From JAWSVE01 sp050633885 (GTDB lineage: Bacteria > Pseudomonadota > Gammaproteobacteria > Pseudomonadales > Cellvibrionaceae): DNA of 64,000 nt. Where the stretch lies: the NCBI GenBank assembly GCA_050633885.1, contig JBOEHK010000006.1:62001-126000 (forward strand). The letters run 5' to 3'. The translations under genes were made by a program, and so were the position numbers. Below the pieces are notes generated by a model, which did not search any database, was not told the origin of the DNA, and saw nothing but the letters and a program-made list of their open reading frames with translations. Shown one piece after another: positions 7,918 through 16,966 of this stretch (positions are counted from its first letter, which is position 1; every line of letters begins with the position of its first letter).

Positions 7918-9075
7918 TTATGAATCCGCCTGCAAACCTCTTTCTTGGTAGCTCTTCATTCCATGCCGAATAAACACAATAATCACGCCAAGCATACCCG
8001 ACAAAAAGATCACGCCGATTAAAATCATTAATTTGTTAGGCTTTACGGGATCTAAGCTAGATTCTGCCGGGCTTACTACAACAAAAGAATTCACCTCTTT
8101 TGCATTTGCATCTAGCGCCTCTAAATCTGATATTAACTGGTCTCTCCAACGCTCCATTTGACGCAGTTTAGGCACGAAAGAGGCTATTGTTTTTTGCTGC
8201 CGAGCTTTTAATGCGTTAATTTCTTCTTTTAAAACTCTCGAGCCTAATAAATAGGTGCGATCATCAAGAATTTTTAATTCAACATTCTCTACTAACTCGT
8301 AAGGGGTTTCCTGTATACCTAATGACTCTGCCAACCCTAAAGATTCCGTTAAGCTCACCAAGCTATCTTCATTTTTTTGTTTTTCTTCTTCTAGGACAGA
8401 CTGATAGTCTCTATCCAAGTTTGTTATCGACGTTTCGTAGCCTGCTCGCATTTGTTCTACTAACTGGTTAATGGTGTACTTATCAATAAATAGCACATAA
8501 TCACTCAATTCTTGCACCGCAGCAAAAGAATCAACTGATTCGAAACTGATATTTCTTATCGTGTTATCAGGGTTCTTAGCATCTAGCGCTGAAATGCTCA
8601 GGCTTTTTGTGAAATTTTTAAAGCCATTGGTGTCAATTATATTAGGCTCAGAAGTATTCTTTTTGCTCGATTCTTTTATACCTGCACCGGCAACTGCTTC
8701 CATCTTTTCAACAGATCGGGAATAGTTCCAATATAGCCGTTTTACGTAAAGAGAATTGGCATGAGCCAAAGCACGGGAATATAACATCTCTATATCAACC
8801 GGTTCTAGCTGATAAATATTTCCACCGGATAACACAGAAGGCTGTAGGCGCTTTAACTGATAATTTGTCGGCTTATCAAGTGCCACATCGGCTCTATAAA
8901 ATGAATCTACATGAAACTTCAAAACAGCAAATGATAATATCGCCGAAACGAACACCAATCCAATAACCAACCATCTCCCTCGCCATAGCACAGCAAAAAG
9001 CTCTATAAGATCAATTTCATCATTGGGATAAGTTGTGTAGTATCCTTGCTTTACATTTGACGGATCGGAATTCAT
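7918..9075 (-). CDS. wzz: O-antigen chain-length determinant (Wzz family)
   Basis: An inner-membrane polysaccharide co-polymerase that sets modal O-chain length with Wzy. The longest frame opens at 9120, but ATG 9075 (MNSDPSNVKQG) is chosen because AGGAAA sits eight bases upstream. The product is 385 residues. A first membrane segment lies near 36-54 (LVIGLVFVSAILSFAVL), followed by a large periplasmic coiled-coil region. A proline-containing stretch (SSLDPVKPNK) comes just before the second membrane segment (LMILIGVIFLSGMLGVIIVF), which is the family signature. It is transcribed away from the ligase gene at 9264 and marks the edge of the O-antigen locus. Confidence 0.9.
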   Translation of the reverse strand: MNSDPSNVKQGYYTTYPNDEIDLIELFAVLWRGRWLVIGLVFVSAILSFAVLKFHVDSFYRADVALDKPTNYQLKRLQPSVLSGGNIYQLEPVDIEMLYSRALAHANSLYVKRLYWNYSRSVEKMEAVAGAGIKESSKKNTSEPNIIDTNGFKNFTKSLSISALDAKNPDNTIRNISFESVDSFAAVQELSDYVLFIDKYTINQLVEQMRAGYETSITNLDRDYQSVLEEEKQKNEDSLVSLTESLGLAESLGIQETPYELVENVELKILDDRTYLLGSRVLKEEINALKARQQKTIASFVPKLRQMERWRDQLISDLEALDANAKEVNSFVVVSPAESSLDPVKPNKLMILIGVIFLSGMLGVIIVFIRHGMKSYQERGLQADS

Positions 9076-9263
9076 TGTTATTTTCCTAAAAATTAAACAC
9101 TTAAAAAAAACAGTTGGCATTATCCATACTTAAAACACACTAAGCTAGCCTGACAAGATGCTTTTTTGCTTAATGAGTAAACCTTTTGATGAATATTTAA
9201 GAGCGATAACCATCAGCACAGCTTCGATGTAATAACAAGCCACAACTTTTCAACGGATACGAT

Positions 9264-10556
9264 GTGACAAACCCTCTTATAAGTACCGCTTCACACAAGC
9301 CCGAGCAAGATTCACTGACGATTAAAATGTTAAACAATATTTTAGGCTTCGGTTTAGCGGCTCAAATTGGCTTGGTATTTTGGCCAATTGGCAATTATGC
9401 CACCATTGTATATCTCACTTTTTATTTACCCATTCTTATCATTGCTATCACACAACGCGTCCAAATAATTTCTCTGATTAAAAATGTAGATCGGCGTTTA
9501 TTCCTCAGCCTTCTTGCTTTGCTATTTTGGGTATCCATTTCAACCCTGTATGCACGTCAGACAACTGATCATATCAGTTTGTTACGCGAATCACTCAAAC
9601 ACAATTTTTTAATTTTTCTCTATGTGTTTGGTATTGCATATCTTACGGCGCTCTCTAAACGCACCCTCATCTTTGCCATTTACATCGCCATTTTTTTCGC
9701 TGGCCTACTTGCAATTATAACAATCATTGATCGATTTGTTATTAATGACCTTCCAATCAAGGCTAGGATGATGCATCTGGGCATTTATAATTTTAAAAAG
9801 ATGTATAACCCTGTAGTAATAGGAATATATTTTGGTGGTATCTCTATCATCACGGCTGGTGTTTTCAAATTCAATAAAACTCAAAATAAATTAACCATAG
9901 GATTTTTGGTTGTTCACTTGGTCCTTTTATTACTAATGGCCTATATGAGCGGCACTCGCACAGCACTAGTTGGATTAATCGCAGCCTGTATTTTTTATGC
10001 GGGCTTTATTCGCAAGCACTTTTTAGCAGCTTTATTTTTTTGCGCACTTACCCCCATTCTTATCTCCCTAGCTTTTCTATTTGACATCAAAGTAATTGAA
10101 AGTTTTGTCTTACGAGGTGGATTAGGTAGTTGGCGACCTCAAATTTGGGATGCATCCTTCACTGAAGCATTAAAGCATCCTTGGATTGGAATAGGTTTTG
10201 GCAGCGAAACTAACCTTGAAGTTATCAGAGAAAATGTTACTAGCATCCAAACTCACAGCCATAACTTTTATCTGCAATTACTTACCTGGTGCGGAATTTT
10301 AGGCCTTGCTACTTATCTAGCCTGTTTATTTGCAGCGTTTAAACTTCCTTCCCCTAAAAAAGACAATCAGATCACCGCCCATCTATATTCTTTTAGCTTT
10401 GTAATGCTGTGTTACTTTTTAGTTGTGCAAATTTTTGATGTCCACAACATTTTCACCTCTCCATCATATTATTGGCCTTGTATCTGGCTCCCTTTTGGAA
10501 TCTTATTAGGCCTCTCCTACGAAAATAAGCCCTTAAACTCAAAACGACATCGTTAA
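9264..10556 (+). CDS. O-antigen ligase / polymerase-family membrane protein (WaaL-like)
   Basis: A 430-residue polytopic membrane protein with about 10-12 hydrophobic segments. A conserved RTALVGLI motif lies near residue 237, and a large periplasmic loop near 280-345 ends in THSHNFYLQLLTWCGILG, the Wzy_C/WaaL signature. WaaL joins finished O-chains to lipid A-core. A second, different polymerase-like gene at 20062 is the better Wzy candidate, so ligase is preferred here. The start is GTG at 9264 with a weak ribosome-binding site. The ATG at 9262 is followed immediately by a stop, and an internal ATG at codon 22 is an alternative. Substrate unproven. Confidence 0.8.
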   Translation: MTNPLISTASHKPEQDSLTIKMLNNILGFGLAAQIGLVFWPIGNYATIVYLTFYLPILIIAITQRVQIISLIKNVDRRLFLSLLALLFWVSISTLYARQTTDHISLLRESLKHNFLIFLYVFGIAYLTALSKRTLIFAIYIAIFFAGLLAIITIIDRFVINDLPIKARMMHLGIYNFKKMYNPVVIGIYFGGISIITAGVFKFNKTQNKLTIGFLVVHLVLLLLMAYMSGTRTALVGLIAACIFYAGFIRKHFLAALFFCALTPILISLAFLFDIKVIESFVLRGGLGSWRPQIWDASFTEALKHPWIGIGFGSETNLEVIRENVTSIQTHSHNFYLQLLTWCGILGLATYLACLFAAFKLPSPKKDNQITAHLYSFSFVMLCYFLVVQIFDVHNIFTSPSYYWPCIWLPFGILLGLSYENKPLNSKRHR

Positions 10557-10624
10557 ACCCAATTAAGCGCCTAAAACAAACTTCCATTCATTACAGAGCT
10601 CCAAAAAAGCCGCGGAAAAACGAG

Positions 10625-10653
10625 TTGACTCCGGCATTCCAGATCTCTATCAT
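10625..10653 (+). promoter_or_regulatory. Probable sigma-70 promoter of tRNA-Asn
   Basis: TTGACT at 10625-10630, a spacer of exactly 17 bp, and TATCAT at 10648-10653. A GC-rich discriminator (ACGCGCC), typical of stringently controlled stable-RNA promoters, follows. Initiation near 10660 would give a leader of about 60 nt before the tRNA at 10722. Confidence 0.6.
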
Positions 10654-10721
10654 ACGCGCCTTTCTGATGATCAAGAATTTAACCAACGGCATCAGGAATC
10701 ATAAAAAAGCACCAACTCCAC

Positions 10722-10797
10722 TCCGCCTTAGCTCAGTTGGTAGAGCAAATGACTGTTAATCATTGGGTCGCTGGTTCGAGCCCAGCAGGCGGAGCCA
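10722..10797 (+). tRNA. tRNA-Asn (anticodon GTT)
   Basis: A 76-nt cloverleaf with encoded CCA (10795-10797). Acceptor stem TCCGCCT pairs with AGGCGGA. D-arm GCTCAGTTGGTAGAGC. Anticodon loop CTGTTAA gives GTT. The T-arm contains GGTTCGAGCCC. It is embedded inside the O-antigen locus between the ligase and the WbpM-like gene. No integrase and no downstream copy of its 3' end were seen. Confidence 0.97.
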
Positions 10798-11011
10798 ATT
10801 TCATATAAGCTATCTCTCTTTTCCTCCTTGCAACACTCAGCTAACAAAACATCAAGTTTCGCACCTTTGACATGCGGCCCTGACTACAAAGCTACGAGTT
10901 TAACCTTGTTTTATACAATACTGGTACTATACTCCCGACTACACATCACCTCAGCAAGTAAAATTCAAAGCTCTCAACAAGACCAAAGGCACGCTAGGAG
11001 AATCATCGAAA

Positions 11012-12937
11012 ATGATAGGAAGACTTTTCGAAGCCCCCAGAAACACTAAAAGACTAATTTCATTAGCTTATGATAGTGTCGCGCTCTCTTTTTCACTCTA
11101 TTTTTCTATTTGCCTTCGGTTAGGCCGATTTGATGTCTCATTAAATGCTCCCGAGATCATTAGTCTCGGCATCACGCTAATTGTTTCTCTCTTTGCATTT
11201 GTTCAACTTGGACTTTATCGGGCTATTTTACGTTTTATGGCCCATCAGGCTCTAATACATGTGGCACTTGGTGTTTTTATTTCAGCAGCAACACTGGCAA
11301 CCGTAAGCTTTTTCTTAAACTCTGCGATTCCTCGATCAGTTCCTATTATTTACGCTTTTGCAGCCTTGTTCTTTGTGGGCACACCTCGCCTGTTTATCCG
11401 CAGTGTTATTTTATTACTTGATAAAGAAGCTCGGCATACTGCAAAGGAAACTGTCGTGATTTATGGTGCCGGAAACGCAGGATTTCAACTAGCAAACGAA
11501 CTGCAAGGCTCCAAGTTTAAAGTGGTTGGCTTTGTTGACGACAACCCCAAGCTGCATAAAACACTACTTCGAGGGCTGACTGTCCACAAACCAGAAAAGC
11601 TCCCGAGGCTGCTAAAACAACTCAACGTTAAACATATTCTTCTCGCGCTAGGAAACACACCGCGCTCTAAACGAGCCATTATTGTCAACAAACTGGAACC
11701 GCTAGGAATCAGTATAAAAACAATGCCTGCTATGAGTGATGTGTTAAGTGGGAAGTCTAAAATTGAAGACATTAAAGATGTCGATGTAGAAGATTTATTG
11801 GGCCGGGACCCCGTACAGCCCATTCCAGAATTACTTGATGCCTGCATTAAAGACAAGCATGTACTTGTTACTGGAGCTGGAGGTTCAATTGGGTCCGAGC
11901 TGTGCAAACAAATATTAAAACACTCGCCCAAAAAATTAGTGTTACTTGAGCTGAACGAATACAACTTATACAAAGTAGAGCAAGAGCTAAAAAGTCAACT
12001 TGCCTCTCAAACACGAACAACCGAATTAGTTTTTTTAATGGGATCCGCGCAAAATGAACACCTACTCACAAACCTATTTAACCGCGAGTTAATCAATACT
12101 GTTTATCACGCAGCAGCCTATAAGCACGTCCCTATCATTGAAGATAATATTATTGAAGGCATTAAAAATAATATCTTAGGAACGTGGTACTGCGCTGAAG
12201 CAGCCATTGCAGCAAATGTGGATTCGTTTGTACTAATCTCCACAGACAAAGCTGTGAGACCAACCAATATAATGGGAGCCACAAAAAGAGTTGCTGAATT
12301 AGTTTTACAAGCATTATCCAAAAGACAATCAGACACACGTTTCACTATGGTTCGCTTCGGTAACGTACTTGGATCTTCGGGCTCAGTCGTGCCTTTGTTT
12401 AGAAAGCAAATTAAAAGTGGTGGACCAGTTACCGTCACACACAAAGACATCACTCGCTATTTTATGACCATCCCAGAAGCCGCTGAGTTAGTGATTCAAG
12501 CAGGTTCTATGGGTACTGGTGGGGACGTATTTGTTTTAGACATGGGGGATCCCGTTAAGATTACGGATCTTGCTGTTCGGATGATTCATCTATCCGGGTT
12601 AACATTAAAAGATGATAATAATGCTAACGGTGATATAGAAATACACTTTACGGGTTTGAGACCCGGAGAAAAGCTTTACGAAGAACTTTTAATTGGTGAA
12701 GAGGTTTCTGGAACAAATCACCCAAGAATCATGAGAGCTGAAGAAATGTCACTTGAATGGAAAGAAACTCAAAAACTCTTAGAAGACTTATCGAGTTCAT
12801 GTTTGACTTATGAATGCGAAACTGCAAAAAAACACTTATTAAGCGCCCCTACTGGTTATCAAAACAATGACTTAGGAGCAGAAAAAATAATTACAGTTAA
12901 GCAAAACAATATCATTCAAATCAACACTTCTAAATAA
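11012..12937 (+). CDS. WbpM/CapD-like membrane UDP-GlcNAc 4,6-dehydratase
   Basis: A 641-residue long-form nucleotide-sugar dehydratase. Four membrane segments fill about 15-130. A first Rossmann-like domain (VIYGAGNAG, 149-157) is followed by the catalytic SDR domain with TGAGGSIGSEL (287-297) and STDKAVRPTNIMGATK (410-425). The usual SDR tyrosine is methionine (Met421), as in the long WbpM class. WbpM-type enzymes make UDP-4-keto-6-deoxy-GlcNAc, precursor of QuiNAc and FucNAc. A C-4 reductase candidate at 13814 and a phosphoglycosyl transferase 4 bp downstream complete the pathway. A short overlapping frame upstream is not credible as a gene. Confidence 0.9.
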   Translation: MIGRLFEAPRNTKRLISLAYDSVALSFSLYFSICLRLGRFDVSLNAPEIISLGITLIVSLFAFVQLGLYRAILRFMAHQALIHVALGVFISAATLATVSFFLNSAIPRSVPIIYAFAALFFVGTPRLFIRSVILLLDKEARHTAKETVVIYGAGNAGFQLANELQGSKFKVVGFVDDNPKLHKTLLRGLTVHKPEKLPRLLKQLNVKHILLALGNTPRSKRAIIVNKLEPLGISIKTMPAMSDVLSGKSKIEDIKDVDVEDLLGRDPVQPIPELLDACIKDKHVLVTGAGGSIGSELCKQILKHSPKKLVLLELNEYNLYKVEQELKSQLASQTRTTELVFLMGSAQNEHLLTNLFNRELINTVYHAAAYKHVPIIEDNIIEGIKNNILGTWYCAEAAIAANVDSFVLISTDKAVRPTNIMGATKRVAELVLQALSKRQSDTRFTMVRFGNVLGSSGSVVPLFRKQIKSGGPVTVTHKDITRYFMTIPEAAELVIQAGSMGTGGDVFVLDMGDPVKITDLAVRMIHLSGLTLKDDNNANGDIEIHFTGLRPGEKLYEELLIGEEVSGTNHPRIMRAEEMSLEWKETQKLLEDLSSSCLTYECETAKKHLLSAPTGYQNNDLGAEKIITVKQNNIIQINTSK

Positions 12938-12941
12938 AACT

Positions 12942-13517
12942 ATGGCAGCAACTACTAATATCTCTCCCACTATCAGAATTTTCGACATAACCATATCATT
13001 AATCGGACTAATTGCAACATTACCCATTTTACTCATAGTCACGTTTATAGGCTTTATCGATTCGGGGTCACCTATCTTTATTCAAGAAAGAATCGGAAGA
13101 AAGAAAAGCCCTTTCAAGTTAATAAAATTCAGAACAATGAAGGCCGGAACAGCCTCTCTAGCAACTCATCTTGTAGATCAAAACACCGTCACCCCATTTG
13201 GTAAACTTCTTCGAAAAACTAAAATCGATGAGCTACCACAGCTAATCAATGTTTTTTTTGGGCAAATGAGTTTGGTGGGACCAAGACCGGGGCTAAACAA
13301 TCAGATAGAGTTAACATCCGAAAGGGATAAGCGTCATATATTTACAGCTAAACCTGGGATAACAGGACTAGGGCAAGTTAATCAAATAGACATGTCAACA
13401 CCAAAGAAGCTAGCCCTTTATGACTCCATTATGCTCAAAAAATTCTCACTTGCACTTTATTTCCAGCTCATTATTGCTACTGCATTAGGGAAAGGTGCTG
13501 GAGATAAAATTAAATGA
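12942..13517 (+). CDS. Small monotopic phosphoglycosyl transferase (PglC-like), initiating sugar transferase
   Basis: A 191-residue member of the bacterial sugar transferase family. It transfers a sugar-1-phosphate to undecaprenyl phosphate as the first step of O-unit assembly. Visible features are an N-terminal re-entrant hydrophobic helix (about 15-40), KLIKFRTMKAG, the catalytic Asp-Glu pair in KTKIDELPQLINV, and SLVGPRPG. Only 4 bp separate it from the WbpM-like dehydratase, so it probably uses that enzyme's product after reduction (QuiNAc-1-P or FucNAc-1-P). Pseudomonas loci often use the larger WbpL type here, so the pairing with PglC-like chemistry is notable. Specificity is inferred. 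Confidence 0.88.
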   Translation: MAATTNISPTIRIFDITISLIGLIATLPILLIVTFIGFIDSGSPIFIQERIGRKKSPFKLIKFRTMKAGTASLATHLVDQNTVTPFGKLLRKTKIDELPQLINVFFGQMSLVGPRPGLNNQIELTSERDKRHIFTAKPGITGLGQVNQIDMSTPKKLALYDSIMLKKFSLALYFQLIIATALGKGAGDKIK

Positions 13518-13813
13518 CTAAATTCAAGAAGCCTTAAATTATAACTTCTTAAAATCTATAACCTATAAATTTCAAGCCTCTAGCCTTTAATTACTGATTA
13601 TTCTTAGGCCACTTCAGTAAATTTTATCCACTGAACATGAGTGTGAAAAAACCCTGCTGTCCTTTTCGAAAAATCTATGGCGCAACGTTATAAAACACGA
13701 GCTAAATAATCTGTCTGAATATTTGATACTGACCAGAGTACTGCCAAATGTTTTTGCAGTACGATATTGAATTAGCAATATAAAGAAAAAATTGGATTTT
13801 CAAGAGATTGTGG
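13518..13813. other. Intergenic junction of converging transcripts
   Basis: The 296 bp between the plus-strand and minus-strand halves of the O-antigen locus is AT-rich with no plausible gene. It holds one imperfect-terminator hairpin at 13738-13762 (GTACTGC with GCAGTAC, 11-base loop) without a U-run on either strand. It may separate the converging transcripts. Confidence 0.4.
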
Positions 13814-14791
13814 CTAATAGATATCCCGATAACCATTAGCAGCTTGAAGAAGAGCAACTAATGCCTTATTCGGCGCAGACCACTCCAGTAATTCTTTTGC
13901 CCTCGATGAATCAATCTCTAGAGAACAACAAAGCTGCTCATAAATATTCTTTTTTCTTGCCAACGTACAAATAATCTTGAGTATAGATACCGGAAATGGA
14001 AGAAGAATGGTTTTTGACTTCATTCCCTCTGACAAACACTTAACAAGATCAGGCGTAGAGATATTCTCATCATCTGCGATTAAAAACACTTGATTGGATG
14101 CTTTGGCGTGATTGACGCAACAAACAATAAAACTAGCTAAATTATAGCAATCAATAAAGCTTCTGCTGTTCCTGACAGAAAGTAAAGGCAGTGGCAGGCC
14201 ACACCGAACAAGCCTTAAAAGTTTTAAAAAATTTCCAGGCGCTTCAGACCCATAAACCAATGGAGAGCGGATAATCACATAATCCATCGAAGATTTTTTC
14301 CGTTCGCACACCTGTTTTATTTCAAGTTCCGCTTCATATTTTGAAATCGCATAATCAGAAGAAGGGGAAACTGGGGTAAAATCATCAAACATCAGATTTT
14401 TTGTTGAGGTCCCAAGAACCCCAATAGAACTTATAAAAACAAACCGCTTAACTCCTATCTCTAATGCTTTTTCTACTAATTTTTTAGTGGCTACAGTATT
14501 AACTTCTCGAAAATAACTCAACGACTCATCTGTGCCATCTCCAAACTTGTTATGCGCAAGACCAGCAATATGCACTATACAATCAATTTTTTCATGAAAA
14601 CTTTCTAACCATGAAATATCACCTATATCTTTTATAATTATCTCATTAACATTACTATCAATAAAAGTTGGCTCTCGAGCTAATGCAAATATCTTATAAA
14701 AGCTTACATCTCTTAAAAGTTCAGAAATTACGCATCTCCCAACAAATCCACTTGCCCCCGTTATAATAATATTTTTCTGATTATTTGACAC
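13814..14791 (-). CDS. NAD-dependent epimerase/reductase, WbpV-like (UDP-4-keto-QuiNAc/FucNAc reductase candidate)
   Basis: An extended SDR of 325 residues with IIITGASGFVGRCVI at the N-terminus, VHIAGLAHNK, FISSIGVLG, YAISKYEAE (the YxxxK pair) and VYGSEAPGNF. The LAH motif and overall pattern resemble WbpV/WreQ-type enzymes, which reduce the 4-keto product of WbpM. Start: GTG at 14791 is chosen over TTG at 14797 because AAAGG is then eight bases upstream. It ends the long minus-strand O-antigen run. UDP-QuiNAc is the favoured product, but FucNAc or an epimerase role cannot be excluded. Confidence 0.72.
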   Translation of the reverse strand: MSNNQKNIIITGASGFVGRCVISELLRDVSFYKIFALAREPTFIDSNVNEIIIKDIGDISWLESFHEKIDCIVHIAGLAHNKFGDGTDESLSYFREVNTVATKKLVEKALEIGVKRFVFISSIGVLGTSTKNLMFDDFTPVSPSSDYAISKYEAELEIKQVCERKKSSMDYVIIRSPLVYGSEAPGNFLKLLRLVRCGLPLPLLSVRNSRSFIDCYNLASFIVCCVNHAKASNQVFLIADDENISTPDLVKCLSEGMKSKTILLPFPVSILKIICTLARKKNIYEQLCCSLEIDSSRAKELLEWSAPNKALVALLQAANGYRDIY

Positions 14792-14802
14792 AATCAAGAC
14801 CT

Positions 14803-15924
14803 TTATTTTTTAGTTTTTACATTGACCTGAACAGCTTCTTCATAAACTGCGATTGTGTCTGCGACCATTGCCGTGTCGGTAAACAATTTCATATACCTAT
14901 TTCGTCCGGCAAGGCCCATCTGGGCGCGCATTTCGATGTTGCTTAATAATTGAAATAAATTCTCCTTAAGCCCTTTGCAATCCAAGTCCTCAACAACGAA
15001 ACCCGTTTCTCTATCAATTACCGCTTCAGGAACACCTCCGGTATTAGTAGCAATAACAGGCAATGAAGCCCTCATAGCCTCAAGAATACTAATAGGGAAC
15101 CCCTCTGCATGGCTGGTTAAAACAAACATATCTGACTGACTCAATAGCTCGGGAATATCATCCCGCCTTCCCAAAAAACTAATGCGTCCAGTAAGATTTA
15201 AAGTTTGAACTGCTGTTTTAATTCTTTTTATATGGGGGCCCTCGCCAACAAGCTCCAAACTCCATGATAAATTCCGTAGCTCATTTAAGGCTTCTATGAG
15301 AATCATATGGTCTTTTGGCCAATCAAAGCGAGCAACCATTATTATTTTCGGAACCAAATTTTTATGGTGCGCCCTAAGAAAGTGATCAACATCAGGAATA
15401 CCATTGTAAATCATAGCTATTTTTTCTTCAGAAGTGATTCGAGAATAAATCGCAAAATATCTGTCAGCTTCACACACAGTGATTGTTTTATACGAACATG
15501 ATGACAATAGCTTTTCTATAAGAATGTAAATGAATTTCATTTTCGGACTAGCACACTTTATAAATGACCATCCATGCGCAGTAAAAATACATTTTTTCCT
15601 TATAAAAAGAACACATGCCAGACGGGTGACAAAGCCAGCCTTAAATGAATGCGCAGTAACGATATCAGGGTCAATTTTTTTAAGTATCTTAACTAATTCA
15701 AAAATCGCTTTAACATCTGAAAAAAAACTAATTGGACGAACCAAATACTTAAGTGGGATATGACTTATCCCCATAACTGACAAACTATCAAAGAAAGCGC
15801 CACTTCCACCGGCAATTATAATATTGGAATGACCAAATCCCTTTAGTCGCTCAGACAAGTCTCGCAGATGAACTTGCGCACCACCAATTTCATCTGCGCG
15901 AGTAATGACGTGGGCAATTTTCAT
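14803..15924 (-). CDS. Glycosyltransferase family 4
   Basis: A 373-residue GT-B fold enzyme. The N-terminal domain starts MKIAHVITRADEIGGAQVHL. The C-terminal donor domain has MVARFDWPKDH, LVGEGPHIKRI, FLGRRDDIPELL and the EGFPISILEAM EX7E-type motif followed by ATNTGGVPEAV. It is likely cytoplasmic and membrane-associated. It sits next to the WbpV-like reductase, and in related loci a GT4 at this position adds the second sugar to the QuiNAc/FucNAc-primed lipid. That acceptor is inference; donor unknown. AAGAG lies upstream of the ATG. Confidence 0.85.
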   Translation of the reverse strand: MKIAHVITRADEIGGAQVHLRDLSERLKGFGHSNIIIAGGSGAFFDSLSVMGISHIPLKYLVRPISFFSDVKAIFELVKILKKIDPDIVTAHSFKAGFVTRLACVLFIRKKCIFTAHGWSFIKCASPKMKFIYILIEKLLSSCSYKTITVCEADRYFAIYSRITSEEKIAMIYNGIPDVDHFLRAHHKNLVPKIIMVARFDWPKDHMILIEALNELRNLSWSLELVGEGPHIKRIKTAVQTLNLTGRISFLGRRDDIPELLSQSDMFVLTSHAEGFPISILEAMRASLPVIATNTGGVPEAVIDRETGFVVEDLDCKGLKENLFQLLSNIEMRAQMGLAGRNRYMKLFTDTAMVADTIAVYEEAVQVNVKTKK

Positions 15925-16169
15925 TTGATTCTCTTGCTAAAATTTAAAATTATATACCTGTAGCTTTCAATAGTCAGAAATCACATGTAAATACTATACT
16001 TGTTCGTTTATGTAAAACTGATACAGTAGACTCTAACACTACAAAATAGGATTTACGCGACAAACATAGATCGAAAAAATAAGGGGGTTTACTTTACATG
16101 CATAATTTCTTGCGTAAACGAATTGATTAACTTCATGAACTTAATATCAATATAAAAAGCTGCTTAAGA

Positions 16170-16919
16170 TCATTCACTCTTTGCACGAAAAAGAGCCTTG
16201 CCAAAATGATAGAAAATAGCCAAAAGATTAATCGAATTTTTTTTCAACATAAACTCTCTTACGGCATAACCTAAAGACTCAGCATACCCCAGAAGCTTAC
16301 GTTGTGAAGCCGATCTGTGAATCCTGTAATCTAATAGAACATCATCCATATTATTCCACTTTATACCCATTCGCCACAAACGAAGCCACAAATCATAATC
16401 CTCTGAATTAAACCCAGAATTGTAACCTCTCACTTTAAGTAAAATAGACTTTTTGATAAGAATAGATGGATGTATAAAAGTGTTCTTGAACGGTATAGCT
16501 TTCCCTATACTAGAACCATTTATCATTTTTCGAACCTCTATAAACTTATCATTTTCATCAATAAGACGAGCATTGCATCCAACCATATCGAGTTCATTTA
16601 TTTCAAGGTAATCAATCTGTTTTTCGAGCCTTGAAGCATGAGATATATCATCAGCATCCATACGAGCAATAAAGTCAAATGAAGCATTGTCTATCCCAAT
16701 ATTAAGCGCATTTGCTAATTGGCCAATTTGACTGGTTATAACTTTTACCCTCACATCATTTTTACTTACGGCAAGAACGAGCTCTTTAATTTTTTCGGCA
16801 TCAGGTCCATTCGCAATAATAAGCAGCTCTATATCCTTTAATGTTTGATCTAATATGCTGTTAATAGCTTTAGGACAATAAGCATCATATTTATTAATTG
16901 CCATTAAAACTGTGATCAT
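16170..16919 (-). CDS. Glycosyltransferase family 2
   Basis: A 249-residue GT-A inverting-type transferase. It begins MITVLMAINKYDAYCPKAI and shows the DXD-like ARMDADDISH near residue 90, a FIHPSILIKKS acceptor segment, and SEDYDLWLRLWRMG, the ED catalytic-base motif. It is somewhat short for GT2 O-antigen enzymes (usually 270-320) but complete through the catalytic core. It lies 47 bp downstream of the fucosyltransferase gene, and those 47 bp contain a C8A8 homopolymer pair. Donor unknown. The next upstream gap on its 3' side (15925-16169) holds no recognisable gene. Confidence 0.83.
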   Translation of the reverse strand: MITVLMAINKYDAYCPKAINSILDQTLKDIELLIIANGPDAEKIKELVLAVSKNDVRVKVITSQIGQLANALNIGIDNASFDFIARMDADDISHASRLEKQIDYLEINELDMVGCNARLIDENDKFIEVRKMINGSSIGKAIPFKNTFIHPSILIKKSILLKVRGYNSGFNSEDYDLWLRLWRMGIKWNNMDDVLLDYRIHRSASQRKLLGYAESLGYAVREFMLKKNSINLLAIFYHFGKALFRAKSE

Positions 16920-16947
16920 AATTTTATCTTCAAGAAGTTATAAGATT

Positions 16948-16963
16948 TTTTTTGGGGGGGGCT
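16948..16963 (-). repeat. C8A8 homopolymer tract upstream of the GT2 gene
   Basis: On the coding strand eight C are followed by eight A, between the stop of the alpha-1,2-fucosyltransferase gene and the start of the GT2 gene (about 30 bp before its ATG). Such tracts are prone to slippage. Being intergenic, length change would alter spacing or RNA structure rather than frame. Confidence 0.6.
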
Positions 16964-16966
16964 AGG

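Noticed and set aside
10722..11011. tRNA-Asn as an attachment site of a genomic island
   Set aside because: No integrase and no repeat of the tRNA 3' end were seen nearby. The neighbouring genes are ordinary O-antigen genes.
12118..12453. Long antisense frames inside the WbpM-like, CheA, GyrA and S1 genes
   Set aside because: They lie opposite or out of frame with well-supported genes, and have no ribosome-binding sites or homology.
13738..13762. Hairpin between the two converging O-antigen transcripts as a terminator
   Set aside because: The stem is clear but neither strand has a U-run, so it is noted only as intergenic structure.
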